64,000 nucleotides of DNA from DATKEJ01 sp963768715 (GTDB lineage: Bacteria > Bacteroidota > Rhodothermia > Rhodothermales > DATKEJ01). The notes below the pieces were generated by a model. That model worked only from the letters and a program-made list of their open reading frames with translations, was not told the origin of the DNA and ran no database searches. Positions 51,963 to 60,593 of the stretch are shown here, one piece after another (position 1 is the first letter of the stretch; the number at the start of each line of letters is the position of its first letter). The stretch spans positions 186,001 through 250,000 of the forward strand of contig CAVYJC010000010.1 in the NCBI GenBank assembly GCA_963768715.1. Reading direction: 5' to 3'. Made by a program: the position numbers and the translations under genes.

Positions 51963-54616
51963 CAAGACTCGAGGTCCAGGAGATTCTCTCGGAGCTTATC
52001 CAACTCCGCAATGGCATCCAGTTCCTTTTGCTGCTCACGTGAAACGACCTCTTTCGGAGCACGGCTGAGAAACTGCTCGTTTTGCAGCTTGCTCCTGACA
52101 CCTTCCAGAAACCCTACCTTCTGAGCGATTTCCTTCTCCAGCCGCGACTTTTCGGCCTCGATGTCGAGCAGGCCTTTCATTGGGACAAACACCTGATGAC
52201 GACCGACGACGACCGGAATACTCGCATCGGGCTTCTCAACGTCGACGCCGATCGTCGCTGAAGCACGGCTGAGCCTTTCGAAATAGCGGCTGTTTGCGCC
52301 GATTTGATCCGCCAGCGACCCACTCTCCGATCCAATCGAGATAACAACTTTTACCTTGTGCCCCGGCGGCACGCCTTTCTGGCTCTTGACGTTGCGAATG
52401 CCGGTCACCATCTCCTGAATCGTTCCGAAGGTCTCTGCAACCCCGTCATCCGTCTCCGATGCGTCGCTCAACGGCCAGCTCGTTACGATGCAGGCCTCAC
52501 CTTCTGATCGGGGACGAAGTCTCGCCCACAACTCCTCCGTCACGAAGGGCATGAACGGGTGGAGCAGCTTGATGAGCTTCTCATAGATCTCGACGGCCAG
52601 ATTGACCCTCTCTTCCGACATCTCCTCGCCGTACTCCGGCTTGATCAACTCAAGGTACCAGTCGCAGTAGTCGTGCCAGAAGACGTCGTAAATGAGGCTG
52701 AGCGCATCGTTCAAACGATATTTCGATACCGCCTCGTCCACACCTTCGATCGCCCGGTTCAGTCGGTCGAGCATCCACTGCTCGACGAGCTCGAGCTCCT
52801 GGTACGTTCGTCGGCGCGTGTAATCGCGCCCCGCGTCCATATACCGACCGAACACATTGAACGCGTTCCAGATCTTGTTCGCAAAATTGCGACCCATCTC
52901 GAACTTGAGTGGGTCGAGCTTGATGTCCTGGCCCTGCGCACAGAGGACGACCAGCGAGAAACGAACCGCATCGGCGCCGTACTGCTCGATCATATCAAGA
53001 GGATCGATGCCGTTGCCCAGGCTCTTACTCATCCAGCGGCCGTGCTTGTCCTTGATCATGCCCGTGATGAACACGTCGCTGTATGGATTCTGGTCGGTGA
53101 AATACTGTCCCGCCATGATCATCCGGGCGATCCAAAAGAACAGGATGTCATAACCGGAGACGAGGACCTGTGTCGGATAGAAGTAATCGAGCTCATCCGT
53201 CTTTTCCGGCCAGCCGAGTGTCGCAAATGGCCAGAGCCATGAGGAGAACCAGGTGTCGAGAACGTCTTCATCCTGCACCATGCCAGGTTCTGGCTGATCC
53301 ACTGAGACCACGAAGTCGCGCGACTCGTCGGGCAGCCCCTCCGAGTCGGTATAGTACCAGACGGGGATGCGGTGGCCCCACCAGAGTTGCCTGGAGATAG
53401 TCCAGTCGCGGATATTCTCCAGCCAGCGGAAGTATTCGTTCTCCCAGCGCTTCGGATAAAAAGTGATATCGCCATCCGCCACGGCTCCGATCGCGCGCTC
53501 CGCGAACGGTTTCATGCGGACGAACCATTGACGCGATATCAGGGGTTCGATTACAGCTTTCGAACGGCTGGAAATCGGTATCGAGACCTTATACGGCTCG
53601 ACCTTTACGAGGTATCCCTTTGCTTCCAGCTCCTCGACGATGCGCTCTCGCACCACGAAACGATCGAGACCGGCGAATTGCCCGCCTTCTTCGTTTATCG
53701 TGCCGTCCGGGTTCATGATGTTCAGCACCGGCAGCTTGTGCCTGGCGCCGATTTCGAAGTCGTTCGGATCGTGGGCAGGGGTAATCTTGAGGGCTCCCGC
53801 CCCGAAATCAATCTTAACGTATTCGTCCGCTATCACCGGGATCTCGCGCTCCACCAGCGGCAGGACGAGCATCTTCCCCACGAGGTGCGCGTAGCGCTCG
53901 TCGTCGGGATGGACGGCTACGGCGGTATCACCGAGCATGGTCTCGGGACGCGTCGTGGCAATCGTGAGGGATCCCGATCCGTCCGCCAGCGGGTAGCGGA
54001 TATGCCAGAGGTGTCCGTCGCGCTCAACGTTGTCGACCTCCTCGTCGGAAAGGGCCGTTCGATCAACGGGACACCAGTTGACGAGGTAGTTTCCCCTGTA
54101 GATAAGGCCGTCTTCGTAGAGTTTCACGAAGACGCTCTGGACGGCTCGCGTGAAGCCGTCATCCATCGTGAACCTTGTTCGATCCCAATCGCAGGAAGCG
54201 CCCAGCTTCTTGAGCTGATCGATGATGATCGAACCGTATTCTTCTTTCCACTTCCAGATTTCGTCGACGAAGGCCGTGCGGCCCAGATCGTGCCGATTCA
54301 CGCCGCGCTTCTCGATCAGGAGGCGTTCGACGACATTCTGCGTCGCGATGCCGGCATGATCCATGCCCGGCATCCAGAGCGATTCATAACCCTGCATGCG
54401 ACGGATCCGCGTGAGGGCATCCTGCACCGCCCCTCCGAGTGCATGGCCCATGTGAAGCCGGCCCGTCACGTTGGGCGGCGGCATCATCACACAGAACGGA
54501 GGTTTGTCGTGATTAACCCGGGCAGCGAAAAAGTTGTGCTCGAGCCAGTACGCGTAGATCCGCTCCTCAATGTCACGCGGATTGTATGCTGTCGAAGGGG
54601 ATTTGGTGTCTTCCAT
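51962..54616 (-). CDS. valS: Valyl-tRNA synthetase
   Basis: ATG 54616 gives 884 residues, the usual ValRS length; the frame is open upstream but starts outside the fold. Class I signatures are present: HIGH as PPPNVTGRLHMGHAL near residue 45, KMSKS as WMSKSLGNG near 530, and an editing domain between (DGSGSLTIATTRPETMLGDTAVAVHPDD). The last 70 residues form the ValRS coiled-coil arm (DIEAEKSRLEKEIAQKVGFLEGVRSKLQNEQFLSRAPKEVV). It charges tRNA-Val in the cytosol. Confidence 0.97.
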   Translation of the reverse strand: MEDTKSPSTAYNPRDIEERIYAYWLEHNFFAARVNHDKPPFCVMMPPPNVTGRLHMGHALGGAVQDALTRIRRMQGYESLWMPGMDHAGIATQNVVERLLIEKRGVNRHDLGRTAFVDEIWKWKEEYGSIIIDQLKKLGASCDWDRTRFTMDDGFTRAVQSVFVKLYEDGLIYRGNYLVNWCPVDRTALSDEEVDNVERDGHLWHIRYPLADGSGSLTIATTRPETMLGDTAVAVHPDDERYAHLVGKMLVLPLVEREIPVIADEYVKIDFGAGALKITPAHDPNDFEIGARHKLPVLNIMNPDGTINEEGGQFAGLDRFVVRERIVEELEAKGYLVKVEPYKVSIPISSRSKAVIEPLISRQWFVRMKPFAERAIGAVADGDITFYPKRWENEYFRWLENIRDWTISRQLWWGHRIPVWYYTDSEGLPDESRDFVVSVDQPEPGMVQDEDVLDTWFSSWLWPFATLGWPEKTDELDYFYPTQVLVSGYDILFFWIARMIMAGQYFTDQNPYSDVFITGMIKDKHGRWMSKSLGNGIDPLDMIEQYGADAVRFSLVVLCAQGQDIKLDPLKFEMGRNFANKIWNAFNVFGRYMDAGRDYTRRRTYQELELVEQWMLDRLNRAIEGVDEAVSKYRLNDALSLIYDVFWHDYCDWYLELIKPEYGEEMSEERVNLAVEIYEKLIKLLHPFMPFVTEELWARLRPRSEGEACIVTSWPLSDASETDDGVAETFGTIQEMVTGIRNVKSQKGVPPGHKVKVVISIGSESGSLADQIGANSRYFERLSRASATIGVDVEKPDASIPVVVGRHQVFVPMKGLLDIEAEKSRLEKEIAQKVGFLEGVRSKLQNEQFLSRAPKEVVSREQQKELDAIAELDKLRENLLDLES

Positions 54617-54826
54617 AGAAAGGATTGGCCACGACAATGTGGAGGCGGTCACAACAGACTCGAAGCGCCGTCGGTTCCGGAATGCCGCCCCCAAATGTGT
54701 GAAATTCCTATTCCTCCGACAATTCGGAGGGCTTGTCCTCGCCGGGCTGAAGCCCGATTCTCACCTTCCTTTTCGATGGCGGGCGCATTACGTTTGCCCT
54801 GTCAATTCCAGAATCCAGTGGCCTTC

Positions 54827-56869
54827 ATGGGCTTGAGGAACCACAAACCTGCCCGTTCAGTCGCTCCGGTCTCCGGCAAAGGTGGCCGGAGGATTCTCCT
54901 ATGTCTGGCCGCAGCCACGCTCTGGCCGTCACTCCTCGCCCGACAGGCCTTCGCACAACAGGTCGCAACCGGCTTCCAGAGCGACGCGAGCCGGTACGTA
55001 TGGACCGCCGGATTCGACGTCAACGAGGCCGTCGGGGCGTGGCAGGTGGCCGCCTCGAGTGAATTTCGCTCCGAGGCGTTTCTCCTCGGTGATCGGGTAT
55101 CGGAGTGGCGCGACGAAAATCTGACGACCTTCCTGCTCCGACACCCGATACGGTCGAATTATGAAGCCGTCGCTTTCGGCCGTGGAAGCTGGTTCTCACA
55201 GAACGCCGCGAGCACGCAGGAAGCATACGCCGGCATCCGCGCGCGACCGGCGCCGGAAGTCTCGATCGAACCGGCTGTAGGACTGGTCGTCGACAGAAAA
55301 CCCGGCCTCCTGGTGGAGGGACAAACCAAACCCGACGTCCTCCTCGACAGCGGCTTTGGCATCAGCCTCAAGGGGGCGGTCAAGAATGCCCACGTGGGCG
55401 ACTTCATTCTGGCCGGCCGCACTGATAATCGTTGGCATTTCATTCGGCCACGGTTCGGCAGATCGATGCTGACCGAGGCCTCGGCCCGCCGCGACGTCGA
55501 GCGCGGATCGTTCACCGTAGACGTCCGCTATGCCAATCTGCGGCGCGACGCATACCAGGCTTCCTCCTTTCTGAATCGGGGCACCAGCTCCCTGCGCGCT
55601 GACGACACCATCGAAGCGACGACCAGCGACACGTTGGATGCCGGAATCCTCTTCGAACACCCGCTTTCGCGACGATGGACTTTTCGCACGGACAACCGGC
55701 TTACGATCAGCGACCGGTACATCCGCACGCGGCGGGCGCCTGAGGACGTGTTATTCTTTGACACCAACTTCAACCGGAAGGTCCTCGATCTGCAAGCGGG
55801 GATTGCCTACGACACCGACCTGACTAAGGCGAAAATCTCGGCAATCCGATCGATTACGGAAGAACGTCGCCGCCTCGACAATGCGGGAAGTCTTCCGCCG
55901 GCGCAGGCGGCGCAGCGAACCAACGTTCTTCGACAGGCGGATTTCGACCGCGGTCTGTTAACGCTCCAGGGATCCTACTCGACCACGCGCTTCCACTGGC
56001 TGTCGATCAGATCATCGCTCCGGGGCTCCATCCTCCGCCACGACACACCAGACAGCAACCTGGACGGTCGCGACGAGTCGACATTCGACGGCGACATGAG
56101 TCTTCGCTTCCACGTTCATCGCGGCCTCGACGTCGATTTTCGACTCTTCGGGCTGCAGCACCACACCGTCTTCCTGAGCGGCTCGCGATCGGGGGAAAAC
56201 AACCGGCGAAGATCTATCAGATTCCGCCCGGGCATGCGATGGCGGCCGTCTTCGTCGACAGACGTCCGCCTCGAAACAGAGGTTCGTGCCGTCTATACAA
56301 CCGACGACTTCGATCTGCCGAACCAGCCGAAGAACGACCAATCGGCGCGCGAATTGAAGTACGTCGGATCAATCAACCAGCGCATTGCTCCCGATGCCAG
56401 ACTGCGTCTTGAGGGCGGCTTCAGCCAACTGCTGCTCGGCCGCCTCCTGTGGGAAAACTTCCGAGAAATTCCGTTCGACACCTTGAAGACGACCACCGGA
56501 ACGGCCACGATTCGAATCGGGAGAGCCGTCGTTGCCGAAACCGGCATTCGCGCGTTGCACCGGAGCGACTTCGAACGAAGTCTGACGGTCCGCTACACGA
56601 CCGGCACCGGTAACGAGACGCGAATGGAGGTCATCACGCGCCCGGGGCGCGAACGCCTGCTCCAGATCGGTCCGACGGCCGAACTCTCGTTCCCGATGAC
56701 CAACCGATCGGAACTACATCTGAGAGGATGGATCCAGTTCCAGCGGGTGAAGTTCACACTCTACGGTGAGCTTCCAGAAGAAGATGCCGCAGCAATCCGA
56801 CGGGCGGCCAACGTCGTCGAGCGTCGAACGATTCCAAATCTCACCATGACGTTACTCTGGAATCTGTAA
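54827..56869 (+). CDS. Predicted outer-membrane beta-barrel protein
   Basis: From ATG 54827 the product has 680 residues. A signal-like segment (RRILLCLAAATLWPSLLARQAFAQ) lies about 20 residues in. The rest is a chain of amphipathic strands rich in arginine and aromatic residues (WTFRTDNRLTISDRYIRTRR, LRFHVHRGLDVDFRLFGLQHHTVFL) ending in a strand with a terminal aromatic context, MTLLWNL. This is typical of large barrels in Bacteroidota. No family is recognised. The frame is open a further 485 codons upstream, antisense to valS; that part is rejected. Confidence 0.6.
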   Translation: MGLRNHKPARSVAPVSGKGGRRILLCLAAATLWPSLLARQAFAQQVATGFQSDASRYVWTAGFDVNEAVGAWQVAASSEFRSEAFLLGDRVSEWRDENLTTFLLRHPIRSNYEAVAFGRGSWFSQNAASTQEAYAGIRARPAPEVSIEPAVGLVVDRKPGLLVEGQTKPDVLLDSGFGISLKGAVKNAHVGDFILAGRTDNRWHFIRPRFGRSMLTEASARRDVERGSFTVDVRYANLRRDAYQASSFLNRGTSSLRADDTIEATTSDTLDAGILFEHPLSRRWTFRTDNRLTISDRYIRTRRAPEDVLFFDTNFNRKVLDLQAGIAYDTDLTKAKISAIRSITEERRRLDNAGSLPPAQAAQRTNVLRQADFDRGLLTLQGSYSTTRFHWLSIRSSLRGSILRHDTPDSNLDGRDESTFDGDMSLRFHVHRGLDVDFRLFGLQHHTVFLSGSRSGENNRRRSIRFRPGMRWRPSSSTDVRLETEVRAVYTTDDFDLPNQPKNDQSARELKYVGSINQRIAPDARLRLEGGFSQLLLGRLLWENFREIPFDTLKTTTGTATIRIGRAVVAETGIRALHRSDFERSLTVRYTTGTGNETRMEVITRPGRERLLQIGPTAELSFPMTNRSELHLRGWIQFQRVKFTLYGELPEEDAAAIRRAANVVERRTIPNLTMTLLWNL

Positions 56870-56914
56870 CTTGCCCCGTCATCTCAATATTCAAGAAACA
56901 CATCCTCACTACTC

Positions 56915-57520
56915 TTGACGCGAACTATAGGTGTAACCGGAGGAATCGGCAGCGGTAAATCCACCGTGTGTGACTTTCTCAAGTCGTTCGGAGCCCGCGT
57001 CTTCGATGCCGACGAAGCGGCCAAGAAAGTCATGACCGACGACCTTCGCATCCGGCAGCAAGTCATCGACACCTTCGGCGTGGACAGCTACACGATTTCC
57101 GGCGATCTGAATACGGTGTACCTGGCCAAAGAAATCTTTTCGGACGCTGACAAGGTCAGGCGGATCAATGCGATGATCCATCCGCGTGTCCTCGAGGCTT
57201 TTTCGGCAGCTGCTCAGATGGCTCGTAAGGACGGGTTGAATCTCATGGTCATGGAGGCCGCGCTCGTCTACGAGAGCGGCGCCGACGCGCTCCTCGACTA
57301 CGTCGTCGTCGTTGAGGCACCGACGGAAAGCCGTATCGAGCGTGTTGCTAGACGCGACGACGCTTCGGCGGATGAGATAGCGTCGCGAATGCGCTACCAG
57401 CTGACATCGGCCGAATTGCTTCGCCGCGCAGATTTTGTGCTTCTCAACGACGGATCGCTGGAGGATCTGCGCGCCAAGGTCGCGAGTCTCGTGCACGAGA
57501 TCCTCTCTCCCGGCAACTGA
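56915..57520 (+). CDS. coaE: Dephospho-CoA kinase
   Basis: The 201-residue protein starts at TTG 56915 (TRTIGVTGGIGSGKSTVCDFLKSFGARVFDADEAAKKVM), with the CoaE P-loop GGIGSGKST and the DAD aspartates. VMEAALVYESGADALLDYVVVVEAP and RVARRDDASADEIASRMRYQLT complete the family. CoaE phosphorylates the 3'-OH of dephospho-CoA, the last step of CoA synthesis. Confidence 0.95.
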   Translation: MTRTIGVTGGIGSGKSTVCDFLKSFGARVFDADEAAKKVMTDDLRIRQQVIDTFGVDSYTISGDLNTVYLAKEIFSDADKVRRINAMIHPRVLEAFSAAAQMARKDGLNLMVMEAALVYESGADALLDYVVVVEAPTESRIERVARRDDASADEIASRMRYQLTSAELLRRADFVLLNDGSLEDLRAKVASLVHEILSPGN

Positions 57521-57554
57521 GATTCGGCCGGCAGACGGCAGCCGTCGAATCGAT

Positions 57555-57899
57555 CTATCCGGGAGGCCAGGTCATGGCTCGGCCGCCGAGCAAGTGCAGG
57601 TGCAAATGCCTGACTTCCTGACCCGCGTCGGGGCCACAGTTGAAGATAAGGCGATAACCCTCGGTCAGATCCTCGCTTTCGGCGACCTGTCGAGCGACCA
57701 CGAACAAGTGGCCGATTAGGTCCGCGTCTCCCGCCTCGACCTTGTCATTGCCAGGTATCGGTTTTCGCGGAATGATGAGAATATGAACCGGGGCGACCGG
57801 CCGTATATCTCTGATTGCAAAGCACCGGTCATCCCGGTACACGAAATCGCCGGGGATCTCCCCGTCTTCGATCTGTTGGAACAGCGTCTTGTCTGACAT
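57555..57899 (-). CDS. HIT-family (HINT-like) purine nucleoside phosphoramidase
   Basis: The 114-residue protein has KTLFQQIEDGEIPGDFVYRDDRCFAIRDIRPVAPVHILIIPRKPI and the histidine triad in EVRHLHLHLLGGRAM, typical of HinT. The family hydrolyses adenosine phosphoramidates and aminoacyl-AMP. It is convergent with coaE. Confidence 0.94.
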   Translation of the reverse strand: MSDKTLFQQIEDGEIPGDFVYRDDRCFAIRDIRPVAPVHILIIPRKPIPGNDKVEAGDADLIGHLFVVARQVAESEDLTEGYRLIFNCGPDAGQEVRHLHLHLLGGRAMTWPPG

Positions 57900-57995
57900 G
57901 GCTGAACATTGTTTTCGCGTGAGGAACGCAACGAACGGCTACCGGGTTAGGATAGCGCAAAGCGTCTATCCTTGCCACGCATTTACAGAGTACCT

Positions 57996-58421
57996 ATGCC
58001 AACCGTCTACGCTCGCCGTCTGGTGCGATTCAACTCCGCGCACAGGCTTCACAATCCGTCGAAGTCGGATGCGTGGAATGAAGCGACCTTCGGCAAATGC
58101 AATAATCCGAACTGGCACGGTCACAACTATATCCTGGAGGTCATCGTCGTCGGCGAGCCGTCCGATGAAACGGGATTCGTCGTCGATCTGGCGGAGCTGA
58201 AACGCATCATCGAGGAGCGCGTCGTTTCGAAATGCGACCACCGCAACCTGAACGTTGAGGTCGACTTCCTGGCGGGACAAATGACCTCGACAGAAAATTT
58301 TGCCGTCGCAATTTGGAACGAGCTCGAACCGCACATCCCAGACGCGCGTTTGTACTGTGTTCGCCTCCACGAGACGGACAACAACATGGTGGAATATTAC
58401 GGCGAAGGGGGCCGGCCCTGA
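57996..58421 (+). CDS. 6-pyruvoyl-tetrahydropterin synthase-like (eukaryote-type motifs)
   Basis: The 141-residue protein from ATG 57996 has the T-fold zinc histidines in FNSAHRLHNPSKSD and WHGHNYILEV. The FGKCNNPNWHGHNY segment closely follows animal PTPS (FGKCNNPNGHGHNY) rather than the CxxxHGH of bacterial QueD, and so does TGFVVDLAELKRIIEERVVSKCDHRNLNVE. The enzyme turns 7,8-dihydroneopterin triphosphate into 6-pyruvoyl-tetrahydropterin. Its stop overlaps folE by one base, so it is coupled to the enzyme that makes its substrate. Confidence 0.9.
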   Translation: MPTVYARRLVRFNSAHRLHNPSKSDAWNEATFGKCNNPNWHGHNYILEVIVVGEPSDETGFVVDLAELKRIIEERVVSKCDHRNLNVEVDFLAGQMTSTENFAVAIWNELEPHIPDARLYCVRLHETDNNMVEYYGEGGRP

Positions 58422-59128
58422 TGAAGCATAATGACGAAACGAACTCTGGACACGATCTGGAGAACGTCGTGACTGACGGCGGCGGGCTGGTTTCAGATCT
58501 GCTCGGGGACGATGACGAATTCGGCTGCGCCACGAGTCTGCACTACAAGAAGAAAGAGTTGTACAACCTGGAAACCACGGAGCGGATTGCCGGCAACATT
58601 GCGGATGTCCTCGAAGCGGTCGGGGAAGATCGGGGACGCGAGGGCTTGCTCCGCACTCCCGAGCGGGTCGCAAAGTCGCTACAGTTCCTCACCCAGGGCT
58701 ATCTGATGGATCCCGGCGAGATACTGGAATCGGCCATCTTTCGTGAAGAGTACAGTGAAATCATCCTCGTCAAAGACATCGAGGTCTTCTCTCTTTGCGA
58801 GCACCATATGCTCCCGTTTATCGGAAAAGCGCACGTTGCCTACATTCCCAATGGCCGGATCGTGGGCCTGAGTAAAATCCCGCGGGTTGTCGACGTATTT
58901 GCCCGGCGGCTGCAAGTACAGGAGCGGCTTACGTTGCAGATCCGTGACGCCATTCAGGACGCGCTTCAGCCGCAGGGCGTAGCCGTGGTCATCGAGGCCA
59001 GGCACTTGTGCATGATCATGCGCGGTGTTCAGAAGCAGCACTCGGTAACGACGACAAGTGCCATGTCGGGCCAGTTCTTCGATCCGACGACTCGTCAGGA
59101 GTTCATGAGACTAATCACTTCCGACTAA
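58421..59128 (+). CDS. folE: GTP cyclohydrolase I
   Basis: ATG 58421 overlaps the PTPS stop (TGATG). The 235-residue protein has the FolE core: RTPERVAKSLQFLTQGY, the zinc and catalytic region FSLCEHHMLPFIGKAHVAYIPNGRIVGLSKI, RRLQVQERLTLQI, and the second zinc cysteine in ARHLCMIMRGVQKQ. The first 45 residues are an acidic extension not needed for catalysis. It makes dihydroneopterin triphosphate from GTP for folate or, with PTPS here, for tetrahydrobiopterin. Confidence 0.96.
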   Translation: MKHNDETNSGHDLENVVTDGGGLVSDLLGDDDEFGCATSLHYKKKELYNLETTERIAGNIADVLEAVGEDRGREGLLRTPERVAKSLQFLTQGYLMDPGEILESAIFREEYSEIILVKDIEVFSLCEHHMLPFIGKAHVAYIPNGRIVGLSKIPRVVDVFARRLQVQERLTLQIRDAIQDALQPQGVAVVIEARHLCMIMRGVQKQHSVTTTSAMSGQFFDPTTRQEFMRLITSD

Positions 59129-59141
59129 CCATTTTCTCTTC

Positions 59142-59844
59142 ATGCCGCTTGTGTTGATTACCGGCGCCAGCCAGGGCATCGGCGCCGCCATCGCGCGCGC
59201 CTTCGCCGCGGAGCCCGATATGAGGCTGATGCTCGTTTCCCGAGACGCGTCTCGCCTTCGCGAGGTGGGAAACCAGTGCCGTGACAAGGGGGCTCAGACA
59301 CGCTTCTTCAGCGCCGACCTGACGCGGGATCGGGACGTTGCGGATTTGGTCACGACCGTTCTTGATACGATCGGCGTGCCCGACGTCCTCGTGAACAACG
59401 CCGGACAGTTCCTGCCGGGATCGATTTCAGAAATGAAACCCGACGACTTTCGCGATCAGATCGCCGTCAACCTGACGAGCGCCTTTCTCGTCACCCACTC
59501 TTTCTTGCCTGCGATGATGGCGGAGGGTCACGGGCACATCTTCTTCATGGCCTCGGTCGCCTCGATCAAAGGATACCCGCGCGGAGCCGCCTACTGCGCC
59601 GCCAAGCACGGCGTACTTGGGCTCGCGCGCGCCCTTCGCGAAGAAACGCGTGAGCACGGCGTACGCGTGACGAGCATGATTCCGGGTGCGACCAACACGG
59701 CTAGCTGGGAGGGGCTCGACCTGCCCGCATCGAGATTCATCCCACCCGGAGGATGTTGCAAGAACGATGGTCGACATCTACAAGCTCAGCAATCGGTCCG
59801 TCGTAGAAGAGATTCTCATCCGCCCGCAACTGGGCGATCTGTAA
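59142..59844 (+). pseudogene. Short-chain dehydrogenase/reductase (sepiapterin reductase candidate), one frameshift
   Basis: The SDR fold is complete to residue 205: LVLITGASQGIGAAIARAFA (TGxxxGIG), VLVNNAG, FMASVASIKGYPRGAAYCAAKHGV (S, YxxxK). One extra G near 59746-59752 shifts the end: the read frame ends at 59870 with an unrelated tail, while restoring it gives VARTMVDIYKLSNRSVVEEI and a stop at 59844, a normal SDR ending. It lies 13 bp after folE and PTPS, where a sepiapterin-reductase-type SDR would complete tetrahydrobiopterin. That role is inferred from position. Confidence 0.82.
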
Positions 59845-59930
59845 CGCCGATAACATCATGTGCGGGATAGACGCCGATTTGTATCTTGGCGCGTTCCTTT
59901 GCTCCGTCTATCCTACAGTTTGAATCGAGC

Positions 59931-60593
59931 ATGCCAAGCGAGGTCGCGTCTCCAGCCCATAAGAAACACTTCGTCGCTGTTGCGGGAAATATCGGAGCCG
60001 GGAAGAGCTCGCTGACGAAAACGCTGAGCGACTATTTCCACTGGGAACCCTTCTTCGAGCGCGTCGACGACAATCCCTACCTGGCCGACTTCTACGACGA
60101 CATGCTTCGATGGTCGTTCAATCTCCAGGTCTTCTTCCTCTCGTCTCGATTCAAGCACCAGCAGCACATCGAATCGCTGGAGCAATCCGTTGTCCAGGAT
60201 CGATCGATCTATGAGGACGCCGAGATATTTGCCCGTAATCTGCACGAAATGGGCCTCATGTCACACCGCGACTACGACAATTACGTCGAGCTGTTCAGCA
60301 TCATGACGAGCTATCTCAAGGCCCCCGACTTGCTCGTTTACCTCGAATCCTCCGTTCCCACCCTGGTCAATCACATTCAGTCACGAGGACGCAGTTTCGA
60401 ATCCAACATCAGAATCGACTACCTGGAACGCCTTAACGGGCACTACACTCGATGGATCGAAGGCTACGAGGCGGGCCCGAAGCTCATCATCAATATCGAT
60501 GCTCTGGATTTCGTGAACATCCCGGATCATCGCTCAGAGATTATCAGCCGTGTCGAAAGCCGCTTGTTCGGTCTCTTCCCGGATAATCCGTAG
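59931..60593 (+). CDS. Deoxynucleoside kinase (dAK/dGK type)
   Basis: The 220-residue protein from ATG 59931 has the P-loop AVAGNIGAGKSSLTKTLSDYF, the FFERVDDNPYLADFYDDMLRWSFNLQVFFLSSRF substrate region, and VVQDRSIYEDAEIFARNL, with the DRS base motif of the dNK family. RSFESNIRIDYLERLNGHY forms the lid region. The family phosphorylates deoxyadenosine/deoxyguanosine or deoxycytidine in salvage. An upstream in-frame TTG (59886) is less likely. Confidence 0.9.
   Translation: MPSEVASPAHKKHFVAVAGNIGAGKSSLTKTLSDYFHWEPFFERVDDNPYLADFYDDMLRWSFNLQVFFLSSRFKHQQHIESLEQSVVQDRSIYEDAEIFARNLHEMGLMSHRDYDNYVELFSIMTSYLKAPDLLVYLESSVPTLVNHIQSRGRSFESNIRIDYLERLNGHYTRWIEGYEAGPKLIINIDALDFVNIPDHRSEIISRVESRLFGLFPDNP

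Noticed and set aside
53372..54826. 485 open codons upstream of and in frame with the 54827 gene
   Set aside because: Antisense to valS, whose catalytic motifs are intact; the frame lacks protein-like features until the signal segment after 54827.
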